This document shows positions 8,735 to 15,217 of a DNA stretch of 37,628 bases, piece after piece. Made by a program: the position numbers and the translations under genes. The notes below the pieces were generated by a model. That model searched no databases. It saw only the letters and a program-made list of their open reading frames with translations, and was not told the DNA's origin. How positions within the stretch are numbered: the stretch's first letter is position 1; each line of letters begins with the position of its first letter. Source of the DNA: Mayfieldus sp038317345 (GTDB taxonomy: Bacteria; Actinomycetota; Thermoleophilia; Solirubrobacterales; 70-9); contig JBBQBH010000026.1 in NCBI GenBank assembly GCA_038317345.1, forward strand, positions 1 to 37,628, in the 5' to 3' direction.

Positions 8735-9218
8735 AGCCGCCTCGCAGCGCTTCGTAGCTCTGCTGCAGGGTCTGCGGCATCACCCGGGTGTCGGCGAGGA
8801 CCGGCATGAAGTTGGTGTCGCCGCCCCAGCGCGGCACCACGTGCATGTGGATGTGGTTCTCGAACCCGGCGCCCGCGATCCGCCCCTGGTTGAAGCCGAC
8901 GTTGTAACCCTGCGGCGAGTAGACCTGCTCGAGCCGCCGCATCGCGGACTGCGCGAGCGACATCAGCTCGGCGACCGTCTCGGCGTCGAGGTCCTGAAGC
9001 GCCCCGACGTGCTCGTAGGGGGCCACCATCAGGTGCCCGTTCGTGTAGGGAAAGAGGTTGAGGATCACGAAGCAGCGCTGACCGCGGTGGACGATCAGGT
9101 TCGCCTCGTCGTCATCGGCGGCCGGCTTGGCGCAGAAGATGCACTCGTCATCGTTGTCCTTGGCTGCGTCCTTCACGTACTCGAGGCGCCAGGGCGCCCA
9201 GATGCGGTAGTTGGCCAC
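8727..9218 (-). CDS. HIT family Ap4A phosphorylase-like protein
   Basis: A 163-residue histidine-triad protein with HIHMHVVPRW (His122, His124, His126), a CIFC zinc pair (Cys26, Cys29), and the N-terminal RIWAPWRLEYV and NLFPYTNGHLMVAPYEHVG segments. These match the actinobacterial Ap4A phosphorylase group (Rv2613c type), which splits diadenosine tetraphosphate with phosphate. Family assignment is firm; phosphorolysis as the actual activity is inferred. It is the first gene of the minus-strand run. The GTG start at 9218 has no clear Shine-Dalgarno, and a -10-like TAGGAT lies only about 10 bases upstream, so a very short leader is possible. Confidence 0.93.
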   Translation of the reverse strand: MANYRIWAPWRLEYVKDAAKDNDDECIFCAKPAADDDEANLIVHRGQRCFVILNLFPYTNGHLMVAPYEHVGALQDLDAETVAELMSLAQSAMRRLEQVYSPQGYNVGFNQGRIAGAGFENHIHMHVVPRWGGDTNFMPVLADTRVMPQTLQQSYEALRGGFD

Positions 9219-9227
9219 TGGGGGCTG

Positions 9228-9233
9228 ATCCTA
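9228..9233 (-). promoter_or_regulatory. Possible -10 element for the minus-strand HIT-manB operon
   Basis: Read on the minus strand this is TAGGAT, placing a transcription start within a few bases of the GTG at 9218. No good -35 hexamer lies 16-18 bases upstream; that place is occupied by the 20-bp direct repeats. Confidence 0.3.
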
Positions 9234-9237
9234 GAGC

Positions 9238-9286
9238 GGGATGGTGAACTTCGTCGCGGGATGGTGAACTTCGTCGCAGGATGGTG
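9238..9286. repeat. 20-bp direct repeat, about 2.4 copies
   Basis: The unit gggatggtgaacttcgtcgc occurs exactly twice (9238-9257 and 9258-9277), followed by a partial third copy starting with a G-to-A change (9278-9286). The copies cover the -35 region of the minus-strand operon. The 20-bp period is close to two helical turns, as in tandem regulator sites, but a simple replication-slippage repeat is equally possible. Confidence 0.85.
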
Positions 9287-9391
9287 GTGGACCCGATCCC
9301 GACCGAGGCTCTTCCTGCATCGCTCGGAGAGAGGAGGGGAGGGGGACCCTCCCCCGTGCCTGGGAGGTTTCGGCAGTTCTGTCGATGGCCA

Positions 9392-9439
9392 TGCAATTCG
9401 TTTGCACAACGGTGAAGGATTTGCATGGTTGATGCAAAT
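9392..9439. promoter_or_regulatory. Two TGCAA inverted repeats in an AT-rich island
   Basis: At 9392-9406 TGCAA and TTGCA flank a 5-nt spacer. At 9419-9439 ATTTGCAT and ATGCAAAT, an 8-bp perfect dyad, also flank a 5-nt spacer. The shared half-site TGCAA, the identical spacer length and the drop in GC content suggest a pair of operator sites for a dimeric regulator of the minus-strand operon. No regulator gene is next to it. Confidence 0.4.
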
Positions 9440-9611
9440 TCTTTTCCGAAAACCCCCAGGCGGTGCATGGGGCCCCCAACAGGGACGGCCGAGTCAATCC
9501 CGACGCCTCCCCGTCGACGCGGTGGGCAGTGATCCTGCGGTTTAGCCACGAGCTCGGCACACTCGCGCCCTTGCTGAGCGGTTCGGCCGGATGCGGCGCT
9601 GTCGGGCGGCC

Positions 9612-10616
9612 CTAGAGCCAGCCGCGGCGGCGGAAGTAGGCGACCATGCCGACCAGGATCGCGAACATCGCCCCGACGACGACCCAGAACGCCGTCGTGC
9701 TCTGCTCCCCGGGAACGCCGACGTTCATTCCCCAAATGCTGGCCAAAAGTGTGAGCGGTAGGACGATGACGCTGATCGAGGTCAGCACCCGCAGGATGTC
9801 GTTGACGCGATGCGAGATCACCGACTCGTTGGACTCCTCGAGCGCCTCCACGACCTCCTTGTAGTTCTCGAGCATGTCCCAGATGCGCTCGTTGGCGTCG
9901 ACGATGTCGTCGAAGTAGATCTCCAGGTCGAGGTCGGGGGCGAGGTAGCGCTGCTTGACCGACTCCAGCTCGCGCAGCACCGGGCGCTCTGGGCGGATCA
10001 CCTTGCGGAAATTGATGATCTCCTGCTTGGCGTTGGAGATGTCGCGCACGATCTCCTCCGAGCGCCCCTCGAAGATGTCCTCCTCGAGCGCGTCGAGCTT
10101 GTTGCCGATCTTGCGCAGCATCGGAAAGCAGTAGTCGAAGCTGTCGTCGACGATGCGGTAGAGCAGGTAGCCGGAGCCGCGCGAGAACAGCTGCTCGCGC
10201 AGCTCCTCCTTCGTGCGGCAGCGCTCGAACAGGTACTCGACCGGCTGCAGGGGCTGGTTGGGGATCGTGATAACGAACCCAGGCCCGACGAAGAGGTCGA
10301 GCTCGCCGGTGCCCAGCCGCCCTACCGAGGGATCGAAGATCGGGAAGTGAAGGACGATGAAGAGGTAGTCCTCGTACTTATCGATCTTCGGTCTCTGGTT
10401 GCGCGACAGCACGTCCTCGAGGTCGAGGGCGTGGAAGTCGAAGTGCTCCTCCAGCCAGGCTCGCTCGAGGGCGCCGGGCTGCTCGATGTTGACCCAGCGC
10501 AGGCCCTCGGCGTCGATCTGCTCGATGTTGGGGCTGCGGCGTTCAGGCTGCGGGGCGGAGACGAGCCCCGACTGCGCGCGGGCGCGCCTCAGCCTCGGCT
10601 TCGGGAGGTTCGGCAT
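9612..10616 (-). CDS. corA: CorA family magnesium/divalent cation transporter
   Basis: A 334-residue protein with a large acidic/basic cytoplasmic domain, a long helix (about 150-270, KIGNKLDALEEDIFEGR to ISHRVNDILRVLTS), TM1 (about 272-296) ending in the ion-selectivity motif GMN (296-298), a short periplasmic loop and TM2 (WVVVGAMFAILVGMVAYF) followed by a basic tail RRRGWL. It forms pentameric Mg2+/Co2+ channels in the inner membrane. The first ~30 residues are Arg/Pro-rich and look disordered. The ATG at 10616 is chosen; the next upstream ATGs are not in frame. It is divergent from the SAM-riboswitch operon. Confidence 0.95.
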   Translation of the reverse strand: MPNLPKPRLRRARAQSGLVSAPQPERRSPNIEQIDAEGLRWVNIEQPGALERAWLEEHFDFHALDLEDVLSRNQRPKIDKYEDYLFIVLHFPIFDPSVGRLGTGELDLFVGPGFVITIPNQPLQPVEYLFERCRTKEELREQLFSRGSGYLLYRIVDDSFDYCFPMLRKIGNKLDALEEDIFEGRSEEIVRDISNAKQEIINFRKVIRPERPVLRELESVKQRYLAPDLDLEIYFDDIVDANERIWDMLENYKEVVEALEESNESVISHRVNDILRVLTSISVIVLPLTLLASIWGMNVGVPGEQSTTAFWVVVGAMFAILVGMVAYFRRRGWL

Positions 10617-10727
10617 CGGCTTGGCTCATCTTCTCGTCCGCGGTGGTCATATCCGTTGCCACTAGGTTAATGGGCTGACGCCTCGATCAGGCACGAACCG
10701 GACCATGCGCGGACCCCCCGAAGGCGC

Positions 10728-10736
10728 TGGTATAGT
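10728..10736 (+). promoter_or_regulatory. Extended -10 promoter of the riboswitch operon
   Basis: TGGTATAGT is an extended -10 (TGn directly before TATAGT). It would start transcription near 10742-10743, exactly at the 5' side of the SAM aptamer. No convincing -35 hexamer is visible 17 bases upstream, as is usual for extended -10 promoters. Confidence 0.6.
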
Positions 10737-10741
10737 CAGGC

Positions 10742-10851
10742 CCACACATCAAGAGGAGTGGAGGGACTGGCCCGTCGAAACTCCGGCAACCCCCCCGCAT
10801 ATGGGGACGGTGCCAAATCCAGCAGGCACAGGACAAGCCTGGGAGATGTGG
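10742..10851 (+). ncRNA. SAM-I (S-box) riboswitch aptamer
   Basis: The S-box core is present in order: CAAGAGGAGTGGAGGGACTG, GGCCCGTCGAAA, CCGGCAACC, CGGTGCCAAATCCAGCAGG and AGATGTGG. P1 pairs cacatc (10745-10750) with gatgtg (10845-10850), P3 carries the CCCC..GGGG arms around GCATAT, and P4 pairs CAGGC with GCCTG. It binds S-adenosylmethionine and normally shuts down methionine/sulfur genes when SAM is plentiful. It precedes the ThrC-family gene and the sulfur carrier gene, and an intrinsic terminator follows directly as expression platform. Confidence 0.95.
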
Positions 10852-10868
10852 AAGTCCATTCATCCGGA

Positions 10869-10898
10869 CCTCTGCCCCTCCCAAGGCGGAGGTTTTTT
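10869..10898 (+). terminator. Riboswitch-controlled intrinsic terminator
   Basis: CCTCTGC (10869-10875) pairs with GCGGAGG (10886-10892) across a 10-nt loop, followed by six T (10893-10898). This is the expression platform of the S-box: SAM binding favours P1 and lets this hairpin form. Its 3' arm contains GGAGG, the only Shine-Dalgarno-like sequence ahead of the gene at 10907, so it may block initiation as well as elongation. Confidence 0.88.
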
Positions 10899-10906
10899 CG
10901 TTTCGG

Positions 10907-12148
10907 ATGACTCGGATGACTGTTTCAGAGCTGAAATGCAAGGAATGCGGCGCGGGCTATCCGCTCGATGCCCGCTTCGTGTGCGAGAACTGCTTCGGCC
11001 CGCTCGAGGTCTCCTATGACTTCTCCGGTCTCGACCCGGCGGAGGCAAAGCGAAAGATTCAAGCCGGGTCGCGCGGAATCTGGCGTTACTCGGACTTCCT
11101 GCCCTTCGAGACCCGGCCGAGCGACCCGCTGGAGCCCGGACTGACGCCGCTGGTCCGCGCCGATCGGCTGGCCGAGCGCCTCGGGGTGGACGCCGAGATC
11201 TGGATCAAGAACGACGCCGCCAACCCGACCCATTCGTTCAAGGACAGGGTCGTCGCCGTATCCCTCGCGAAGGCCCGCGAGCTTGGCTACGACACGGTGG
11301 CCTGCGCTTCGACCGGAAACCTGGCGAATGCCGTTGCCGCCCATGCTGCAGCAGCTGGTTTGGACTCATACGTCTTCGTCCCGTCAGATCTAGAGGAACA
11401 AAAACTGCTTGCCACCGCCGTCTACGGCACCAACCTGGTCGGCGTGCGGGGCACATATGACGACGTCAACAGGCTGTGTACGCAACTCGCCGAGACGCGG
11501 CCCTGGGCCTTCGTCAACGTCAATCTGCGTCCCTATTACTCGGAAGGCTCAAAGACAGTTGCTTTCGAAATCATTGAGCAACTGAGTTGGGAGCTGCCCG
11601 ATCGGGTTGTCTGTCCGGTCGCCTCGGGGTCCCTTTTCACCAAGATCGCCCACGGAACTCGCCAATGGCTTGAAGTGGGTTTGGTCGATGGCTCGTTCCC
11701 GGCCTTCAACGGCGCCCAGGCGCAAGGTTGCGATCCCGTGGCTACCGCCTTCGAGGCGGGCTGGGAGATTTGCAAGCCCCAGAAGCCGGACACGATCGCC
11801 AAGAGCCTTGCGATCGGCGACCCCGCCGACGGCGTCTATGCGCTGGAGCTGGCGCGGCAGAGCGGTGGTGGCATCGATGCGGTCTCAGATGACGAGATCC
11901 GCGACGGCATCCGCCTGCTCGCCGAGACCACGGGAATCTTCACCGAGACGGCCGGAGGAGTGACGACGGCAGTGCTCGCCAAGCTCGCCGAGCGCGGGGC
12001 GATTGCCGACGGAGAGCGCGTCGTGGTCGTGATCACCGGCGAGGGCCTGAAGACGCTCGACGCAACCCGCGACAAGTTCGCGATGTACGAGATCGACCCA
12101 GATCCGGCGAGCTTTGAGTCCGAGGTGACCGAAGAGGTCAGCGTCTAG
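10907..12148 (+). CDS. thrC: Threonine synthase family PLP enzyme under SAM-riboswitch control
   Basis: A 413-residue fold-type-II PLP enzyme. An N-terminal zinc ribbon (C-x2-C at CKEC, C-x2-C at CENC) ends in FGPLEVSYDF. The PLP lysine is Lys112 in THSFKDR, ASTGNLANAVAAHAA binds phosphate, and TGEGLKTLD near the C terminus is the ThrC signature. Threonine synthase converts O-phosphohomoserine to threonine. The S-box upstream and the CysO-like carrier 4 bases downstream are unexpected for a plain threonine gene and suggest a role in sulfur transfer, possibly homocysteine formation from O-phosphohomoserine (inference). ATG 10907 or ATG 10916 could be the start; the first lies 14 bases after GGAGG. 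Confidence 0.9.
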   Translation: MTRMTVSELKCKECGAGYPLDARFVCENCFGPLEVSYDFSGLDPAEAKRKIQAGSRGIWRYSDFLPFETRPSDPLEPGLTPLVRADRLAERLGVDAEIWIKNDAANPTHSFKDRVVAVSLAKARELGYDTVACASTGNLANAVAAHAAAAGLDSYVFVPSDLEEQKLLATAVYGTNLVGVRGTYDDVNRLCTQLAETRPWAFVNVNLRPYYSEGSKTVAFEIIEQLSWELPDRVVCPVASGSLFTKIAHGTRQWLEVGLVDGSFPAFNGAQAQGCDPVATAFEAGWEICKPQKPDTIAKSLAIGDPADGVYALELARQSGGGIDAVSDDEIRDGIRLLAETTGIFTETAGGVTTAVLAKLAERGAIADGERVVVVITGEGLKTLDATRDKFAMYEIDPDPASFESEVTEEVSV

Positions 12149-12152
12149 TCCG

Positions 12153-12425
12153 ATGGCGGTGACGGTCAAGATCCCGACCCAGCTTCGGGCTATGACCGAC
12201 GGCGAAGCCGAGCTGAAGGTCGAAGGCTCGACGGTGGGGGAGGCCCTGGACGCGGTCTTCGCCCAGCACGACGGGTTGCGCGACCGCATCACCCAGGACG
12301 GCGACCTGCGTCGCTTCGTCAACGTTTACGTGTCCGGGGAGGACATCCGCTTTCAGGACGGCCTTTCGACCCCGATCTCAGAGGGGGACGAGGTCACCAT
12401 CCTGCCCGCCGTCGCCGGCGGCTAA
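12153..12425 (+). CDS. CysO/MoaD/ThiS-family sulfur carrier protein
   Basis: A 90-residue ubiquitin-fold protein ending in ILPAVAGG. The C-terminal Gly-Gly is the thiocarboxylate-bearing tail of MoaD/ThiS/CysO carriers, which an E1-like enzyme adenylates and sulfurates. From the start VTVKIPTQLR through RRFVNVYVSGEDIRF to DEVTILPAVAGG it closely follows the pattern of mycobacterial CysO, which feeds sulfide to the O-phosphoserine-dependent cysteine synthase CysM. Here the adjacent PLP enzyme is ThrC-like rather than CysM-like. The start is 4 bases after the upstream stop, so both are made from the SAM-controlled transcript. No Mec protease or activating E1 gene lies in the window. Confidence 0.9.
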   Translation: MAVTVKIPTQLRAMTDGEAELKVEGSTVGEALDAVFAQHDGLRDRITQDGDLRRFVNVYVSGEDIRFQDGLSTPISEGDEVTILPAVAGG

Positions 12426-12441
12426 ACGCCCCGATCGACGG

Positions 12442-12456
12442 CTTACCATCGGTAAG
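12442..12456. promoter_or_regulatory. Palindromic operator candidate upstream of the quinone oxidoreductase
   Basis: CTTACC-atc-GGTAAG is a perfect 6-bp dyad with a 3-nt centre, 40 bases upstream of the ATG at 12496. Similar short dyads are bound by TetR- or HxlR-type repressors that control oxidoreductase genes. No regulator gene is adjacent. Confidence 0.45.
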
Positions 12457-12495
12457 TTAGGTGGCGGTTCCAGACCCCACCTCGAAGGAGGCAGC

Positions 12496-13395
12496 ATGGA
12501 AGCCGTCGTGATTCACGAGACCGGAGGCCCAGAGGTACTGCGGCTTGAGGAGATCGATACACCCGAGCCCGACGATGGCGAGGTCTTGGTAAGGGTCCAC
12601 GCCGCTTCGGTGAACCCGGCGGATTGGAAGCAGCGGCGGTCCACCACGTCGCTGCCGGCGGTGCTCGGCTATGACGTGTCAGGGACCGTCGAGGTTTCGC
12701 GAGCCCCGGATTTCGCCAAGGGCGACGAGGTTTTCGGGCGGGCTTCGAGTGGCAGCTACGCGGAGTTCGCGATCGCGTCCGCCACCGCCGTCTCCCAGAA
12801 GCCCGCTGGCATAAGCCACGAGCAGGCTGCCGCGATTCCGGTGGCAGGGGGGACCGCCTGGGAGGGCCTTTTTGACGTCGGCGGTCTCGAAGCGGGGCAG
12901 ACGGCGCTGATCGCGGGAGCCGCCGGAGGAGTCGGGCATTTCGCGGTTCAGTTTGCAAAGCACGCGGGCGCGCGGGTGATCGGCACCGGCTCGTCGCCCA
13001 ACCGCGAGTTCGTGCTCGGCTTGGGCGCCGACGAATACGTCGACTACACCGAGCAGGACGTCGCCGAGGTGGTGAGCGACATCGATCTCACTCTCGACAC
13101 CGTGGGAGGGCAGAACACGGAAGGGCTTCTCCCGGTCCTGCGGCAGGGCGGAATCCTGGTCACGATCGCCGCCGCTGCGCCCACCGACGCGGCAGAGGCG
13201 CGGGGCGTTCGTGCCGAGGTGTTCAGTTCGCGCGGGGACCCTGAGCAGCTGGCGCGAATCGCGGAGCTAGTCGACGCGGGCGAGGTGCGCGTGGAGCTGG
13301 CAGAGGTCCTGCCGCTGAGCGAGGTCCGGCGGGCGCATGAGCTGAGCGAGTCGGGCCACACGCGCGGAAAGATCGTGCTGACCGTCGCCTCCTAG
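12496..13395 (+). CDS. NADPH:quinone oxidoreductase-like zinc-independent MDR protein
   Basis: A 299-residue medium-chain dehydrogenase/reductase. The N-terminal GroES-like domain starts MEAVVIHETGGPEVLRLEE, SVNPADWKQR marks the quinone-oxidoreductase branch, and the Rossmann domain carries AGAAGGVGHFAVQFAKHAGA (about 140-160). No structural or catalytic zinc ligands are present, as expected for QOR/NADP-binding members. It probably reduces quinones or enones with NADPH. A clear GGAGG lies 7-12 bases ahead of ATG 12496. It stands alone between the thrC pair and the sugar genes, with its own likely operator at 12442. Confidence 0.9.
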   Translation: MEAVVIHETGGPEVLRLEEIDTPEPDDGEVLVRVHAASVNPADWKQRRSTTSLPAVLGYDVSGTVEVSRAPDFAKGDEVFGRASSGSYAEFAIASATAVSQKPAGISHEQAAAIPVAGGTAWEGLFDVGGLEAGQTALIAGAAGGVGHFAVQFAKHAGARVIGTGSSPNREFVLGLGADEYVDYTEQDVAEVVSDIDLTLDTVGGQNTEGLLPVLRQGGILVTIAAAAPTDAAEARGVRAEVFSSRGDPEQLARIAELVDAGEVRVELAEVLPLSEVRRAHELSESGHTRGKIVLTVAS

Positions 13396-13433
13396 CGGCT
13401 CTTCGCCGCCCAGTGGAAGGAATAATCCCCGCG

Positions 13434-14153
13434 ATGGACGGGATCGACACGGTCGCGATCCTCTGCGGGGGGCGCGGCACGAGACTGCGGGAGAAGACCG
13501 AATCCATGCCCAAGGCATTGGTGGAGATCGGCGGCCGGCCGATCCTCTGGCACGTGATGCAGATCTACGCCGCCCAGGGCTGCCGTCGCTTCGTTCTCTG
13601 TACCGGATACCTGGGTGAGCAGGTAAAGGAGTTCGCCGGCGCCGAGACCTGGCCGGAGGGAGTCGAGGTGCGGTGCGTCGACACCGGACTCGACACGCCG
13701 ACCGGTGGGCGGCTGAAGCTGGCGGGCGAGGCAATCGGCCCCGGATCCTTTTTCGCCACCTACGCCGATGGCGTCGCCGACATCGACCTCGGCGCGCTGG
13801 CTGGCTTTCATGCCGACCACGGCGACCTCGCGACGATGACCATCGTGCGGCCAAACCTCCAGTTCGGCGTCGCGGAGCTGGACGGAGACACCCGGGTCAG
13901 AGGCTTCGTCGAGAAGCCGCGCTCCGAGCGCTGGATCAACGGCGGCTTTTTCTGTTTCGAGCCCGACGCCCTGGACTACATCGCCGAGGACAGCGTCCTC
14001 GAGCGCGAGCCGCTGGAGCAGCTGGCGCAGGAGGGTCGGTTGCACGGTTTCCGACACGAAGGTTTTTGGGACTGCATGGACACCTACAAGGACGCGGTGA
14101 TGCTCAACGACCTCTGGAGCGAGGGCGGCGCGCCGTGGAAGGTCTGGGACTAG
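13434..14153 (+). CDS. rfbF: Glucose-1-phosphate cytidylyltransferase-like nucleotidyltransferase
   Basis: A 239-residue sugar-1-phosphate nucleotidyltransferase. LCGGRGTRLREKTESMPKAL (about residues 10-29) is the nucleotide-binding signature, followed by EIGGRPILWHVMQIYAAQG. Near the C terminus INGGFFCFEPDALDYI and GFWDCMDTYKD match the RfbF group, which makes CDP-glucose from CTP and glucose 1-phosphate. ATG 13434 is chosen for its fit to the family N terminus; GTG 13413 in the same frame is an alternative. The next gene is a CDP-glucose-4,6-dehydratase-like protein, supporting CDP rather than dTDP or UDP. Confidence 0.87.
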   Translation: MDGIDTVAILCGGRGTRLREKTESMPKALVEIGGRPILWHVMQIYAAQGCRRFVLCTGYLGEQVKEFAGAETWPEGVEVRCVDTGLDTPTGGRLKLAGEAIGPGSFFATYADGVADIDLGALAGFHADHGDLATMTIVRPNLQFGVAELDGDTRVRGFVEKPRSERWINGGFFCFEPDALDYIAEDSVLEREPLEQLAQEGRLHGFRHEGFWDCMDTYKDAVMLNDLWSEGGAPWKVWD

Positions 14154-14193
14154 TGGTCGATCCGGCAGTTTCCAGCCCGACGGACCACACGCC

Positions 14194-15180
14194 TTGAGCG
14201 TCCTCGTAACCGGTGGCCATGGGTTCGCCGGATCGTGGCTGGTCAAGGCGCTGTTGGAGCGCGGCGATCAGGTGCGGGTGCTCGACCGGCCCGAACCGCG
14301 GCTTACGGACGTCGGGACGCCACGGCCCTCGGCCCTGGCGCTGCACGGGATCGATGGCGAGGTGGAGCTGTTCGAGGCCGACCTGCGTGACCCCGGTGCG
14401 ATCTCGGGGGCGGTGAATGGCACCGACACCGTCTTTCACCTCGCCGCCCAGACGATCGTCGGCAACGCCGCCGCCGAGCCGCGGGAGGCGTACGAAGTCA
14501 ATGTGCTCGGGACTCGCAATGTGATGGAGGCCTGCCGCGAGCACGAGGTGGGGCGGGTCGTGTTCGCATCCTCCGACAAGGCCTACGGCGCCAGCGATGA
14601 GCTTCCCTACCGCGAGGACTTCCCGCTGCGCGCGGTACATGCCTATGACGCGAGCAAGGCGGCCGCCGACATCCTTTCCCGGACCTACTGGCGCAGCCAT
14701 CAGCTCCCGGTGGCGGTGACCCGCTTCGCCAACCTCTATGGGGGCGGAGACCTCAACTTCTCGCGCCTGGTGCCGGAGACGGTGAGCGCGGTGCTCGACG
14801 GCCGCCGCCCGGTGATCCGCTCCGACGGCACGCCGCAGCGCGACTTCCTCTACGTCGAGGACGCGGCGCGCGCCTACCTTGCGATCGCCGATGCCCTCGA
14901 CGGCGATGCCGCGCGGGGGGAGGCCTTCAATGCCGGGGGTGGCGAGCCGCATGCGGTCGCCGACGTGCTGCGCCTGATCGCCGAGCTGGCGGAGACCGAT
15001 CTGCAGCCCGACATCCGTGGAACCGGCAACCCGGAAGGCGAGATCGACCGCCAGTACGTGGACAGCACCAAGCTGAGCGAGATGACCGGCTGGCGACCGC
15101 AGGTCGATCTGCGGGAGGGCCTGGGTCGCACGATCGAGTGGTATCGCGAGCACCCCGACGTGCGAGCGCCCGCGGGCTAG
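14194..15180 (+). CDS. NAD-dependent nucleotide-sugar epimerase/dehydratase, probably CDP-glucose 4,6-dehydratase-like
   Basis: A 328-residue extended short-chain dehydrogenase. NAD-binding TGGHGFAGSW is at residues 6-15, DTVFHLAAQTIV near 80, SSDKAYG near 127, the catalytic YDASK with Tyr151 and Lys155, and LYGGGDLNFSRLVPET. SDKAYG and GGGD..FSRLVP resemble RfbG-type dehydratases, which fits the RfbF-like gene 40 bases upstream. Together they would give CDP-4-dehydro-6-deoxyglucose, a precursor of deoxysugars for surface glycans. The exact substrate and whether it dehydrates or epimerises are not settled by the sequence. The start is TTG. Confidence 0.82.
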   Translation: MSVLVTGGHGFAGSWLVKALLERGDQVRVLDRPEPRLTDVGTPRPSALALHGIDGEVELFEADLRDPGAISGAVNGTDTVFHLAAQTIVGNAAAEPREAYEVNVLGTRNVMEACREHEVGRVVFASSDKAYGASDELPYREDFPLRAVHAYDASKAAADILSRTYWRSHQLPVAVTRFANLYGGGDLNFSRLVPETVSAVLDGRRPVIRSDGTPQRDFLYVEDAARAYLAIADALDGDAARGEAFNAGGGEPHAVADVLRLIAELAETDLQPDIRGTGNPEGEIDRQYVDSTKLSEMTGWRPQVDLREGLGRTIEWYREHPDVRAPAG

Positions 15181-15217
15181 CGCCGGACCGAGCGTCGGAG
15201 GCTGGCACACTGAGCTC

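Larger units (their letters stand above)
9219..9611. other. 393-bp non-coding region between corA and the minus-strand HIT-led operon
   Basis: I find no convincing gene on either strand. The region holds a 20-bp tandem repeat (9238-9286), a GC-rich hairpin with ggggga/tccccc arms around 9340-9360 without a T-run, an unusually AT-rich island with two TGCAA dyads (9392-9439), and GC-rich sequence without recognisable content up to the corA stop. It is the promoter region for the minus-strand genes starting at 9218 and the 3' flank of corA. Confidence 0.7.

Noticed and set aside
9238..9286. CRISPR-like array
   Set aside because: The repeats are directly adjacent with no spacers, only about 2.4 copies, and no cas genes are in the window.
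9340..9360. GC-rich hairpin as intrinsic terminator of corA
   Set aside because: It has no T-run on either strand and lies about 250 bases beyond the corA stop.
10687..10941. Minus-strand ORF across the riboswitch
   Set aside because: It overlaps a well-defined SAM-I aptamer and has no recognisable protein pattern.
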